From Granulicella sp. (GTDB lineage: Bacteria > Acidobacteriota > Terriglobia > Terriglobales > Acidobacteriaceae): a stretch of 34,556 nucleotides of DNA. How positions within the stretch are numbered: position 1 is the first letter of the stretch; each line of letters begins with the position of its first letter. Below the pieces are notes generated by a model. The model did not search any database. It saw nothing but the letters and a program-made list of their open reading frames with translations, and was not told the DNA's origin. The translations under genes and the position numbers were made by a program. Positions 11,917 to 21,107 of the stretch are shown here, one piece after another. The DNA lies in the NCBI GenBank assembly GCA_025359825.1, contig JANYER010000210.1, forward strand, positions 1 to 34,556. The letters are read 5' to 3'.

Positions 11917-12076
11917 CCATTTGCGACTCGAATTGTCACCAAACCAGAAAAAAGTACTCAATTTAGGCAACTTTTTCTATTGCAACAACAGTAACCTCCA
12001 GATAATCTAATCACGGAATAGATTAGTCAAACGGTTCCGCGCGATCTGAGCTTCTACAAAAAGGTATCCAGCAACC

Positions 12077-12490
12077 ATGCGGTTTTCCCGGATTGTTCTT
12101 AACTCGACTCTCCTTCTGACGATGGCAGTTCCGTCCTTTGCTCTCAGCCATGCCCGCCGTGGTCCAACCTCGCAAAAGCTCTTCAACAATAAGCGTGCCA
12201 AGCCAGTGGGAAAGCGCTCCGGCCAGGCCAGCATCGAGTCCGACCGCGCCACTGAGATTCAGGTCGCACTCATCAGGTCTGGCTACCTCGGCGGTCAACC
12301 CTCCGGTGTATGGGACAGCCCCACCCAGTCTGCCATGCAGAAGCTGCAGGGCGATAACGGCTGGCAGACCATGCTCGTCCCAGACTCTCGCGCCATCATT
12401 AAGCTCGGCCTCGGGCCGGCACAGGATAGCGCCAGCATCAGCAACCCCGCCTTCGACGAGACCCGTCCCCTTTCCGCATCGACCTACTAA
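12077..12490 (+). CDS. secreted peptidoglycan-binding domain protein
   Basis: N-terminal signal peptide; ATEIQVALIRSGYLGGQPSGVWDSPTQSAMQKLQGDNGW resembles PG_binding_1. Confidence 0.78.
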   Translation: MRFSRIVLNSTLLLTMAVPSFALSHARRGPTSQKLFNNKRAKPVGKRSGQASIESDRATEIQVALIRSGYLGGQPSGVWDSPTQSAMQKLQGDNGWQTMLVPDSRAIIKLGLGPAQDSASISNPAFDETRPLSASTY

Positions 12491-12522
12491 GAAACATTGT
12501 TCTATCTACAAATCAACCAACA

Positions 12523-12548
12523 AAAGGCCCGGCATCTGCCAGGCCTTT
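12523..12548. terminator. bidirectional intrinsic terminator between convergent genes; 3' boundary of the flagellar operon
   Basis: AAAGGCC-C-GGC-ATCT-GCC-A-GGCCTTT inverted repeat, with TTTTG on the minus-strand side. Confidence 0.75.
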
Positions 12549-12578
12549 CGCATTGTTGCCAATCACTCACAACCGTCT

Positions 12579-13556
12579 CTAAGCCGCACTCCCAACGGTA
12601 AATAAGCAGTCCTGCATGTCCTCCGTACTCCTTGGCAAACTTCCTGCCAGCCCCCTGGTCCCACTCTCCAGCCAAAGCCGCAGCCAGTAGTACTGGTGTA
12701 GTCGCACCAGACGTGCCGCCAGAGGCTGCCGATGCTCCAGGATTGCGGTCATCCGCGCTGCCAGCGAGTCCTCATCCGCGACCGCCTCCAGGTTAGTCTG
12801 CACTGCGTCCGCATTCAGCAAATTGGCTTTGGCCGCTGTTAGCTGAACGCCATCGACCAATCCGCTCTCCACCTTCAACCCGGTCATCTGCTCCACGGCA
12901 TAGGCCACGGAGGCGTTCAGCCGGTCGTCGCAGCCTAGATACAACAGTCGCCCTCCCGCCACCCGCAGCGGCACCATTCCAAACTCCTGCACAAACCGCT
13001 GCGGCATCACCAGCGCCATCGCCTGTGCGGAAAAGCCCTCCGTCGAGAGCACCGGGCAACTCCACTGCACGCTCAGTCCCCGTGTTACCTGCTCTGCTTC
13101 CAGGCCGCACTCCGACACCAGCCAATCGCCAATCCGTCCGCTGCCACTCTGCCGCTGCGCCTGCAACGCAGCCTTCAGTTGCGGATGCGTGATCCACCCC
13201 TGTGCCAGCATGACCAGTCCCAGCGGCACCCGATGGCGGTGCGAGCCGGCGGTTTCTGTGACAGCCCTGCGGTCGCCCGTCTCGCGCCGCATGGCCGCCC
13301 GAACCATGGCAAGAACGCAGCGTCCGCTGCATCCCCAGTGCCCTTCAAAAATAGGACGTTTCTTGCTACGCCACGGCCGCGTCCACCCCCCCGTGCACTC
13401 GACGCTTCCGCAGCCTCTCGGCCCTTGTTCTGCAGCACTGGCTTCGAAGAGTCCTACTGGCCCATACACATCCTGCCCCAACAACGCGTCATCAACGCGC
13501 GAAGCAAAGCGCTTTGCATCGCCGCCCATCTCCCGTCCGAAACTTATACCAGGCAT
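12579..13556 (-). CDS. standalone MshEN (T2SSE_N-like) protein with an N-terminal Cys-rich putative Zn-binding segment
   Basis: PLGLVMLAQGWITHPQLKAALQAQ...RIGDWLVSECGLEAEQVTRGLSVQ match tandem MshEN motifs; upstream CGSVEC...WGCSGRC Cys pairs; no ATPase domain; start overlaps fliN 3' end with GGAGAG upstream. Confidence 0.75.
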   Translation of the reverse strand: MPGISFGREMGGDAKRFASRVDDALLGQDVYGPVGLFEASAAEQGPRGCGSVECTGGWTRPWRSKKRPIFEGHWGCSGRCVLAMVRAAMRRETGDRRAVTETAGSHRHRVPLGLVMLAQGWITHPQLKAALQAQRQSGSGRIGDWLVSECGLEAEQVTRGLSVQWSCPVLSTEGFSAQAMALVMPQRFVQEFGMVPLRVAGGRLLYLGCDDRLNASVAYAVEQMTGLKVESGLVDGVQLTAAKANLLNADAVQTNLEAVADEDSLAARMTAILEHRQPLAARLVRLHQYYWLRLWLESGTRGLAGSLPRSTEDMQDCLFTVGSAA

Positions 13557-13861
13557 CGTATGCTCTCCAGCCGCATCTGCGGCGTCGATACTTCGGTAAT
13601 ACGCAGTGCGAAGTTGCCGCTTACAACGACTACCTCGCCGCGCGCAATAATTCTGTCCCCCACCACCAGGTCCACTGGCTCTGAGACATGCCGGTTCAAC
13701 TCCACGACATCTCCAGGGCCCAACTCCAGCACCTCGCGCAGCGGCATCTCCCGCGCGCCAAACTGCAACGTCGCATCCAGCTCAATGTCATACAGCAGGT
13801 CCAGACTGCTCAGCGCTCCCTGTCCCTGCATCGCATCGTCTCGCTCTACAGCTTCATTCAC
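13544..13861 (-). CDS. fliN: flagellar motor switch protein FliN
   Basis: SpoA domain: LDLLYDIELDATLQFGAREMPLREVLELGPGDVVELNRHVSEPVDLVVGDRIIARGEVVVVSGNFALRITEV. Confidence 0.93.
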   Translation of the reverse strand: MNEAVERDDAMQGQGALSSLDLLYDIELDATLQFGAREMPLREVLELGPGDVVELNRHVSEPVDLVVGDRIIARGEVVVVSGNFALRITEVSTPQMRLESIRCLV

Positions 13862-14880
13862 TGCACACCTCCACTTGCCAGCGTCATCTCTCTCCGACCA
13901 CCAGACTCCAGTTGTGCGCCGCGATGCTCTCCGGTCCGCACCGGCTGCGCCCGGCCCAGGCAGAGTCCGCCGATACGCAACTCAGCGTCGGCATGCTTCG
14001 GCAGCGGCAGACGCAATACCGACCCCGGTGCCAGGGATGCCAGCTCGCGTGCCCGCAGTTTCATCGGCGGAAATTGCAGCACTGCGCCCACCATCGTCTC
14101 TCCCATCAGCTCTCGCATCCGCTTTCTCGCCTCACCGGCACGCCGGCGCGGACGTCCAGCCTCGGCCACCATCCGCCGCAGAATCGCATTCAGCACCGAC
14201 GCCGGAAAGCACAGGTTGATCATCCCCAGCGTCCCGGGCATGCGTACTTCAAACCCGACGCACAACGTCTTCTCCAGCGACGTCATGATCCGTTCAATCT
14301 GCTCTTCTCCCTCGCGCCGTTGCATCGCCATCTCCAGCCCGAACGGCTTCCATGCGACATTCAGCTCCTGAACGATGCGCTCCACGACAGTTGCCAGAAT
14401 CGTCTCTTCAATGTCCGTTACCTCCCGCGCACTGCCTGCTCCACCAACTCCGCCCATCAGCAGATCCAGGATCGGCAGTGCCAGCATCAGGTCCAGCTCC
14501 ATCAACCCCAACGCGTCGAACGGCTCCAGCACAATCGAGCAGACGTACATCGGCTTGGTAAGGCGTTCTACAAAATCTCCATACGGCAACTGCTCCCCAG
14601 CCACCAGCCGTACATCAAACTCTGTCCGCAGCCAGCCCCCCAGGGTGTCCATCAGGTTCCTGGCAAACAGATTGTTCACGCCGCTGATGGCGCGCATCTG
14701 CTCGTTATTGATCTGTCCCGCGCGTCCAAAGTTGTAAGCTTCAGCTTCATTGGACAACTCTGCGCTGGCAGGGCCGTCTCCAACCTGCACCGCTGCAAAC
14801 ATCGCGTCGATGCTCTCCTGCTCCAGTTGCTTCTCTAATGTCCGTCCTGTCGTCTTCACCATCGTCATCGTGCGCAGCAC
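13858..14880 (-). CDS. fliM: flagellar motor switch protein FliM
   Basis: N-terminal EQESIDAMF CheY-binding-like motif; NFGRAGQINNEQMRAISGVNNLFARNLMDTL; 4-nt overlap with fliN. Confidence 0.93.
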   Translation of the reverse strand: MLRTMTMVKTTGRTLEKQLEQESIDAMFAAVQVGDGPASAELSNEAEAYNFGRAGQINNEQMRAISGVNNLFARNLMDTLGGWLRTEFDVRLVAGEQLPYGDFVERLTKPMYVCSIVLEPFDALGLMELDLMLALPILDLLMGGVGGAGSAREVTDIEETILATVVERIVQELNVAWKPFGLEMAMQRREGEEQIERIMTSLEKTLCVGFEVRMPGTLGMINLCFPASVLNAILRRMVAEAGRPRRRAGEARKRMRELMGETMVGAVLQFPPMKLRARELASLAPGSVLRLPLPKHADAELRIGGLCLGRAQPVRTGEHRGAQLESGGRREMTLASGGVQ

Positions 14881-14886
14881 CCTTCC

Positions 14887-15891
14887 TTACCGTTGCACTG
14901 CCTTCGATCTACGAACCGCGGCGCTTCCCCGGATCGGCTTCTGCGCTGCGGTACCACCGCTTTTAAGACCGGCCAACGCCACCCGCAATCGCACCACGGC
15001 AGACGAATGGATCTGCGACACACGCGATTCCACTACGCCCAAGGTCTGCCCGATCTCCTTCATCGTCAGCTCCTCGTAGTAGTACAGCGTCAGCACCATT
15101 CGTTCCTTCTCCGGCAGCTCTTCAATCGCGTCAATCAACCGCTGCTTCAACTCGCCCTTCAGGCAAAGGAACAGCGGGTCATCCTCCGGCGACCCAGGAA
15201 TATACGCCAGCTCTTCATCGCCAGAGTCCTCTGACCGCTCCATATGCAGGCTGCCGATCTCCAAACCCTTCAGGTCGCCCAGCAGTTGCTGGTAGTCATC
15301 CAGACTCAGCTCCATCTCGCCCGCAATCTCCTGCTCGCCCGGAGCGCGTCCCAGCCGCTGTGTCACCGAGCGGATCGCCTCTTCCACGGCGCGTCCCTTG
15401 CGGCGTAGTTCGCGCGGGCTCCAGTCCAGCGTTCGCAACGAGTCCAGGATCGCACCGCGTATCCGGAACTGCGCATAGCTCTTGAACTGCACCTTCTTGC
15501 TATGGTCGAACTTCGCAAACGCATCGATCAATCCCACTACCCCAGCCGACACCAGGTCATCCAGCTCCACATGCTGTGGCAATCGCTCATGGATTCGGCG
15601 TGCGATATACCGCACCGTAGGCAGGTGCTCCACCAACATCTGGTCGCGATCGGTGGCGACACTCATCACGCTGGCGGCGCTTGTGCCCAGCAACAGACTC
15701 TCGGCCGCCGTGTCGCCGGTAAAGGGAGTGAACAGCGGCTCAAGTGGTGCCAGCATCGCCAGTTCGCTGCCGTTTTCAAACCGGCCATCCTCATACCTGC
15801 CGTCTTCAAATAAAGACTGACCCGTCGACAGACCGTTTCGCTTCGCCAATCCCTGTAGCATTGTAGGGTTCATCCACTCTCCTGTAGCCAT
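14887..15891 (-). CDS. fliA: RNA polymerase sigma factor FliA/WhiG family (sigma-28)
   Basis: VRYIARRIHERLPQHVELDDLVSAGVVGLIDAFAKFD...FKSYAQFRIRGAILDSLRTLDWSPRELRRKGR and ELTMKEIGQTLGVVESRVSQIHSSAV. ATG at 15891 has GAGGAG upstream; supplied ORF starts at 15909. Confidence 0.94.
   Translation of the reverse strand: MATGEWMNPTMLQGLAKRNGLSTGQSLFEDGRYEDGRFENGSELAMLAPLEPLFTPFTGDTAAESLLLGTSAASVMSVATDRDQMLVEHLPTVRYIARRIHERLPQHVELDDLVSAGVVGLIDAFAKFDHSKKVQFKSYAQFRIRGAILDSLRTLDWSPRELRRKGRAVEEAIRSVTQRLGRAPGEQEIAGEMELSLDDYQQLLGDLKGLEIGSLHMERSEDSGDEELAYIPGSPEDDPLFLCLKGELKQRLIDAIEELPEKERMVLTLYYYEELTMKEIGQTLGVVESRVSQIHSSAVVRLRVALAGLKSGGTAAQKPIRGSAAVRRSKAVQR
15766..15810 (-). repeat. 15-bp degenerate tandem repeat x3 in the fliA N-terminal extension
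   Basis: Minus strand TTTGAAGACGGCAGG / TATGAGGATGGCCGG / TTTGAAAACGGCAGC, encoding FEDGR-YEDGR-FENGS. Confidence 0.8.
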
Positions 15892-15923
15892 TCGCTTTCT
15901 CCTCTTCAAACCACAATCTGTTG

Positions 15924-18038
15924 CTAACCAACTGTCCCAACGCTACGAACCCGAATCTCTGGTGGTATCTCTGCCGGAGCCAGTACTGTCACCTTTGGCA
16001 GAAATGGCTCCAACCAACGCCGCACGTGATAGCGGGCTGGACTTGGAATGAGAAGCACGGGAAGTGCCGCACTCGACCCTCCTCCGGTTAGGCGTTTCAC
16101 AGACTCCACCAGCCGCTTCATAAAGTCCGCCGGCACACCCGACGGACGCGACCCATCTCCCAGCAGCAAACTCGCTTGAGGATCAAACGTATTCACCAGC
16201 TCCGTCTCCAGACCCTGCTCCAGCATCAGCACTCGCAGGCCACCCTCGCCATCCAGCAAGGGATGGATCAGCCCCCGCCCCAGCGACTGTCGAACGCTCT
16301 CCACCAGGTGCACCAGATTTTTGGATTGCTGCGCTGCCTCCACCAGTACCTCGAGGATTGCTCCCAGGTCACGAATCGACACCTGCTCTCGCAGCAGCTG
16401 TTGCAGCACCCGCTGCACCTCGCCCAGCGACATCAGCTTCGGAATCAGCTCCTCCACCAGCTTCGGATAGCTCTCGTTCATGCTGTCCAGCAGCCGCTTC
16501 ACCTCCTGCCGCCCCAGCAGCTCATGCGCATGACGCCGAATCAGCTCGCCAAGATGCGTGCCGATCACCGTCGTCTGGTCTACCACGGAATACCCAGCAG
16601 CCAGCGCCGAGTCCTCCAGCCCCGGCTGGATCCAACGCGCCAGCACCCCGAACGCAGGCTCCCGCGTCTCCACTCCCGGCAGCGCACGCGCCTTCGGGTC
16701 GGAGTTCACCGCCAGCAGGAAGTTCTGCTCCGTCTGCCAGCGGGCGATCTCAACCCCGCGCAGACTCACCACGTACTCTCGCGGCTTCAATCGCAGATTG
16801 TCCGTAATATGCACCGCCGGAACGATGAAGCCCAACTCCGTTGCCAGATGCCGCCGCAGTGCCCGTACGCGGTTCAGCATCTGCCCACCCTGCTTCTCAT
16901 CCACCAACGAGATCAACTGGAAGCCGATCTCCAGCGTCAGCTCATCCATCTTCAGCAGCGAAGCCAGGTTCTCGCCCTTCACCTCCTCCGTGGACTTTGC
17001 CTTGACACCTGCGGCCTCTGCCGCCTCCTCGGCCAACACCTGGGCCTCATCCTTCTCCGCCGGAAGTCTGCGCGCCATCATCGCCACACCAGCCGCCATC
17101 AGCACAAACGAAAGCTTCGGCAACCCAGGAATCAAAGCCAGCGCCAGCAGCACACCACACGCAATCCAAAGCGTATTCCGCCCTCGTAATAGCTGCGTCC
17201 CCAGCTCATCGTTCAACGTGCCGGAGGACGATGCGCGCGTTAGAATCATGCCGCCCGCAATCGAGACCAGCAAACTCGGAATAATCGTTACCAGCCCATC
17301 GCCCACCGTAAGAATGGTGTAGGTCTTCAACGCCGTTGCAACATCCACCCCCTGCTGTAATACGCCAATCAAAAGCCCCGCCAGAATGTTGATCGCCGTA
17401 ATCAGAATGGTCGCCAGCGAATCCCGCTGATTGAACTTCGCTGCGCCGTCCATCGCACCATAAAACTCAGCCTCTCGAGCAATCACCTGTCGACGCTTCC
17501 TCGCGCCCTGCTCATCAATCAACCCGGCATTCATGTCCGCATCGATCGCCATCTGCTTACCCGGTAAAGCATCCAGCGTGAAGCGTGCCGTCACCTCCGC
17601 CGTCCGCACCGCACCATGGCTCACCACCAGGAACTGGATCGCGATCAAGGCCAGAAACAGTACGAACCCCACCACATAATTCCCGCCCACGACAAAGTGC
17701 CCGAACGCCTCAATCACCGCACCAGCAGCCTGCGTCCCCTCATGTCCATGCAGCAGAATCCGGCGGCTCGAAGCGAGATTCAAGGACAGACGAAACAGCG
17801 TCAGCAACAACAGCAGCGTAGGAAATACCGAGAAGTCCACCGCCCGCCGTATCTGCACGGCAGTCAAAAACACAATCACCGAGGCCGTAATCGAGGCCGC
17901 CAACAACAGGTCCAGCACAAAACTCGGCACCGGCACCAGCATGACGAACACCATGCCAATCGCCGTAATCGGCAGCAACAACACCTGCATCTTCTTCATT
18001 CCGAAACTTCCCTTCTCTTCAACCGCTGCGACGCTCAC
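15924..18038 (-). CDS. flhA: flagellar export apparatus protein FlhA
   Basis: DFSVFPTLLLLLTLFRLSLNLASSRRILL, GKQMAIDADMNAGLIDEQGARKRR, FYGAMDGAAKF. Confidence 0.97.
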   Translation of the reverse strand: MSVAAVEEKGSFGMKKMQVLLLPITAIGMVFVMLVPVPSFVLDLLLAASITASVIVFLTAVQIRRAVDFSVFPTLLLLLTLFRLSLNLASSRRILLHGHEGTQAAGAVIEAFGHFVVGGNYVVGFVLFLALIAIQFLVVSHGAVRTAEVTARFTLDALPGKQMAIDADMNAGLIDEQGARKRRQVIAREAEFYGAMDGAAKFNQRDSLATILITAINILAGLLIGVLQQGVDVATALKTYTILTVGDGLVTIIPSLLVSIAGGMILTRASSSGTLNDELGTQLLRGRNTLWIACGVLLALALIPGLPKLSFVLMAAGVAMMARRLPAEKDEAQVLAEEAAEAAGVKAKSTEEVKGENLASLLKMDELTLEIGFQLISLVDEKQGGQMLNRVRALRRHLATELGFIVPAVHITDNLRLKPREYVVSLRGVEIARWQTEQNFLLAVNSDPKARALPGVETREPAFGVLARWIQPGLEDSALAAGYSVVDQTTVIGTHLGELIRRHAHELLGRQEVKRLLDSMNESYPKLVEELIPKLMSLGEVQRVLQQLLREQVSIRDLGAILEVLVEAAQQSKNLVHLVESVRQSLGRGLIHPLLDGEGGLRVLMLEQGLETELVNTFDPQASLLLGDGSRPSGVPADFMKRLVESVKRLTGGGSSAALPVLLIPSPARYHVRRWLEPFLPKVTVLAPAEIPPEIRVRSVGTVG

Positions 18039-19177
18039 ATCCCACCTCCAAAGCCTTCTGCGACTCGAGAACGACTCACACCCCGCATCGCACCTTGCTG
18101 TCGCATCGCTTCGGCATGACGCTTGTCACGCTTGCGCTCTTCCACTTTTTGCCGGTACAGGTACGCCAGAATTCCCGCCACCGCCGCATACAGATCAAAC
18201 GGAATCGATTGTCCCGGCTCCACCGTTCGATATAGACTCCGTGCGAGCGGAGGATTCTCGATCAGCGGAATCCCCAGCCAGCGCGCCTCCTCACGAATCT
18301 CCGCTGCCAGTAGGTCTCGCCCCTTAGCTAGTACAGTTGGTGCCTGCATCGTCTCGAAGCTGAACTCCAGTGCCACCGCATAGTGCGTCGGATTGGTAAT
18401 CACCACGCTGGCCCGGCTCATGTCCGCCTTCACCTTGCGTCGCCGCATGGCCATCTGGATCTGCCGCACCCGCATCTTGATCTGGGGGTTGCCCATCGCG
18501 TCGCGTATCTCTTCGCGCATCTCCTGCTTGCTCATCTTCAGCCGATCGTTCCAGCTCTTCCACTCCATCGCATAGTCCAGTGCCGACCACGCCAGCGTCA
18601 CCCACGCTGCATCCAGCGCAAGCCGGTATGCCATCGAGAAGGTAGCGGGCAGCCGCATCAGGCTCATCACCGGCATCGGCAACATCACCGTCTTCAACGC
18701 GCCCCAGCCCAACCCCACCATCACCGCCGCAGGGACCAGCGACTTCACCGAACGGATCGCCGAGCGCAAGCTGAACAGGTTGCCCAGGTTCGTCACGGGG
18801 TTCAACCGAGAGAACTTCATTGCCACGGCGTTTGGATGGACTGATACGCCACCCCCTTGCGCAATGCCAACAGCCAGTGCAGCGCTAAAGCTCGCAGCCA
18901 TTACATACCCCACCGGAAACAATGCTGGCGCCAGCATTCTCCGCACCGCAATGCTCCAGCTCTCCTCCGCCACCTCACCCACCGCCGCTGACCGCAGGCT
19001 CTCCAAATACACCCTCCCCCAGTCGCCCACGAATCCATGCGCCATCCCGCCCAGCATCACCACACCACCCAGCATCGCTACCGCAGAGAGCAGCTCACGG
19101 CTTCGAACAATGTCGCCGCGTTCACGGGCTTTCTGCTTCCGCTGCGGTGTAGCTTGCTCTGTCCCCTTTTCGCTCAA
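18035..19177 (-). CDS. flhB: flagellar export apparatus protein FlhB
   Basis: TEQATPQRKQKARERGDIVRSREL; autocleavage motif VVITNPTHYAVAL; 4-nt overlaps with flhA and fliR. Confidence 0.97.
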   Translation of the reverse strand: MSEKGTEQATPQRKQKARERGDIVRSRELLSAVAMLGGVVMLGGMAHGFVGDWGRVYLESLRSAAVGEVAEESWSIAVRRMLAPALFPVGYVMAASFSAALAVGIAQGGGVSVHPNAVAMKFSRLNPVTNLGNLFSLRSAIRSVKSLVPAAVMVGLGWGALKTVMLPMPVMSLMRLPATFSMAYRLALDAAWVTLAWSALDYAMEWKSWNDRLKMSKQEMREEIRDAMGNPQIKMRVRQIQMAMRRRKVKADMSRASVVITNPTHYAVALEFSFETMQAPTVLAKGRDLLAAEIREEARWLGIPLIENPPLARSLYRTVEPGQSIPFDLYAAVAGILAYLYRQKVEERKRDKRHAEAMRQQGAMRGVSRSRVAEGFGGGM

Positions 19178-19956
19178 GGCGTCACCATCAGCTTGCCCGC
19201 GCTATCCAGCAGCGCCGCAAAGTGCCGTTCAATCCATCCCGGCCAAACCGCCAAGCTGCCAATTAATACCGTGTACGACGCAATCGTCTTCAATGGCACA
19301 CTCACCACCATCGTCGGCAGCTGCGGAGCCAGCTTCGCTACCAGTGCAATCGTCACCTCCACCGTCAACGCCGCTGCAATCACCGGAGCCGCAAGCTGCA
19401 ACCCCGCCATAAAGATCCCACTCGCCATCCCGGCAATTGCGATCCCGGTCTTCGCCTGCATCGCCCCATGTCCCACCGGCACGACGCAGAAACTGCGTAC
19501 CATCCCTGCCAGTAGGGTCCGGTCCAACCCTGTACCCAGCAGCACCAGGATGCCCAGCCAGCCCATCATCTGGCCCAGCACCGGCGTCTCCACCTTCGAG
19601 TTTGGGTCCATCAGATTCACCAGCGAGAAGCTGAACTGCATCCCCAGCAACGCACCCGCAAAGATCAATGCCTCATTCAACATCGAGAGCGACAGCCCAA
19701 ACACCAGCCCCACACCCAACTCTCCCAGCACCGACCCCATACTCAACACCGCCTGCGCCCCTGGAACCACAGCCACTGCGGGTGCCAGCAACACCGTCAA
19801 CGCGATCACGAAGCCCGCCTTGATGCGCGGAGCCAATGCAGCCGAAGAGAACACCGGAGCAAACACCATCAACCCGCTCAGCCGGATCATTACCAGCAGC
19901 GCCGCCGTCAGATACTGCGGCCAATTTGCAATCAACCCGCTTACCTCACCCGTCAT
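19174..19956 (-). CDS. fliR: flagellar export apparatus protein FliR
   Basis: Hydrophobic, RLSGLMVFAPVFSSAALAPRIKAGFVIALTVLL...GVGLVFGLSLSMLNEALIFAGALLGMQ; synteny. Confidence 0.95.
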   Translation of the reverse strand: MTGEVSGLIANWPQYLTAALLVMIRLSGLMVFAPVFSSAALAPRIKAGFVIALTVLLAPAVAVVPGAQAVLSMGSVLGELGVGLVFGLSLSMLNEALIFAGALLGMQFSFSLVNLMDPNSKVETPVLGQMMGWLGILVLLGTGLDRTLLAGMVRSFCVVPVGHGAMQAKTGIAIAGMASGIFMAGLQLAAPVIAAALTVEVTIALVAKLAPQLPTMVVSVPLKTIASYTVLIGSLAVWPGWIERHFAALLDSAGKLMVTP

Positions 19957-19960
19957 CGCA

Positions 19961-20236
19961 TTACCCCAGGTACCGGTGAAAGTCCGTGAACAGCCGCAAC
20001 GTAAAGTTCACCAGCCGATGGATCGTCCATGGCAGCGAAGCCATGCACACCCCAAACACCACCACCAGCCGAGGCACGGCCGTCAGCGTCTGCTCCTGCA
20101 CTCCTGTCAACGTCTGCAGCAAGCTCACCAGCAGGCTGATCAGCGCAGCGGAGATCAGTAACGGCGCACTCAGCACCATCGCCTCCACCAGCAACCTCCG
20201 CATGATCTCTACTGTCTGGTCCGGTCCCATACACAC
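19961..20236 (-). CDS. fliQ: flagellar export apparatus protein FliQ
   Basis: Two-TM 91-aa protein; APLLISAALISLLVSLLQTLTGVQEQTLTAVPRL. Confidence 0.95.
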   Translation of the reverse strand: MCMGPDQTVEIMRRLLVEAMVLSAPLLISAALISLLVSLLQTLTGVQEQTLTAVPRLVVVFGVCMASLPWTIHRLVNFTLRLFTDFHRYLG

Positions 20237-20249
20237 TGCCTCCCGTACG

Positions 20250-21107
20250 CTAGAAACTTTTAATCAACTGGTCAGCCAGCAGGTGCCAGCCATCCACCAT
20301 CACAAACAGCAGTATCTTCAGCGGAGTGGATACCACCACCGGCGGCAGCTGCATCATGCCAATCGAGGTGGTCACACTTGCCACCACCAGGTCCACCAGC
20401 AAAAACGGCAGAAACAATACAGCGCCAATCTGGAAGCCTGCCTTCAACTCACTCAGGATGTACGCCGGCACCACCACCTGGATCGGCAGGTCCTGCTTCG
20501 TCGCTGGTCGCGCACTCATGCCCGCGGCTGCAAACACGGCCAGATCCTTCTCCCGCGCATAGCGCAGCATGTACTGCTTGACTGGTTGCAACCCACGATC
20601 CATCGCTTCCATTCCGGATAGGGTTCCCGCCTGGTATGGCACCACTGCCTGCTGCTCGACCTGCAGCAACACTGGCTGCATCAGAAACCACGTCATCATA
20701 AGCGCCAGTCCCATCAGCACCTGGTTCGAAGGCGCCGTCTGCGTTCCCAATGCCTGCCGCAAAAAATGAAATACCACCAGCAGGCGCACTAGCGGAGTCA
20801 TCGAAAGCAGGAGGGCCGGCAGCAGCGTAAGCAGCGTCAACCCAACCACGATCGACCACGGGACACTCTTGCTCCCCTGCAACTGCGCAGCAATCGACTC
20901 TGGCACCACTGGCGCAGCCGTCGTCTTACTCTCTTTCGCCGCTGCATTGCGTACCGTCACCTTGCTGCCGTGCGCAGACTTCACCCAAAAGGAATCCTTG
21001 CCTCGGGCCACCGCACTCACCGGCGCTCCCCCAGCATCCGCTGCGTAGGCAATCGGCGCACCCAACAACATTGCCAACATCAACCCAACCAGCAGACGTG
21101 TCCTCAC
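20250..21107 (-). CDS. fliP: flagellar export apparatus protein FliP
   Basis: TLLTLLPALLLSMTPLVRLLVVFHFLRQALGTQTAPSNQVLMGLALMMTWFLM. Supplied ORF begins at 21161; GTG at 21107 gives GTGA overlap with the fliO-like stop and a clean signal peptide. Confidence 0.95.
   Translation of the reverse strand: MRTRLLVGLMLAMLLGAPIAYAADAGGAPVSAVARGKDSFWVKSAHGSKVTVRNAAAKESKTTAAPVVPESIAAQLQGSKSVPWSIVVGLTLLTLLPALLLSMTPLVRLLVVFHFLRQALGTQTAPSNQVLMGLALMMTWFLMQPVLLQVEQQAVVPYQAGTLSGMEAMDRGLQPVKQYMLRYAREKDLAVFAAAGMSARPATKQDLPIQVVVPAYILSELKAGFQIGAVLFLPFLLVDLVVASVTTSIGMMQLPPVVVSTPLKILLFVMVDGWHLLADQLIKSF

Noticed and set aside
12793-13332. Alternative minus frame (179 aa) in the MshEN gene
   Set aside because: Gly/Ala/Arg-rich; the other frame carries both MshEN motifs.
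13179-14219. 346-aa plus-strand ORF across the MshEN, fliN and fliM genes
   Set aside because: Spans three supported minus-strand genes; low-complexity S/P/R/A composition.
16176-17189. 337-aa plus-strand ORF within flhA
   Set aside because: Gln/His/Leu/Arg-rich antisense frame of a well-supported gene.
19037-20161. 374-aa plus-strand ORF opposite fliR and fliQ
   Set aside because: Antisense shadow ORF; no domain signature.
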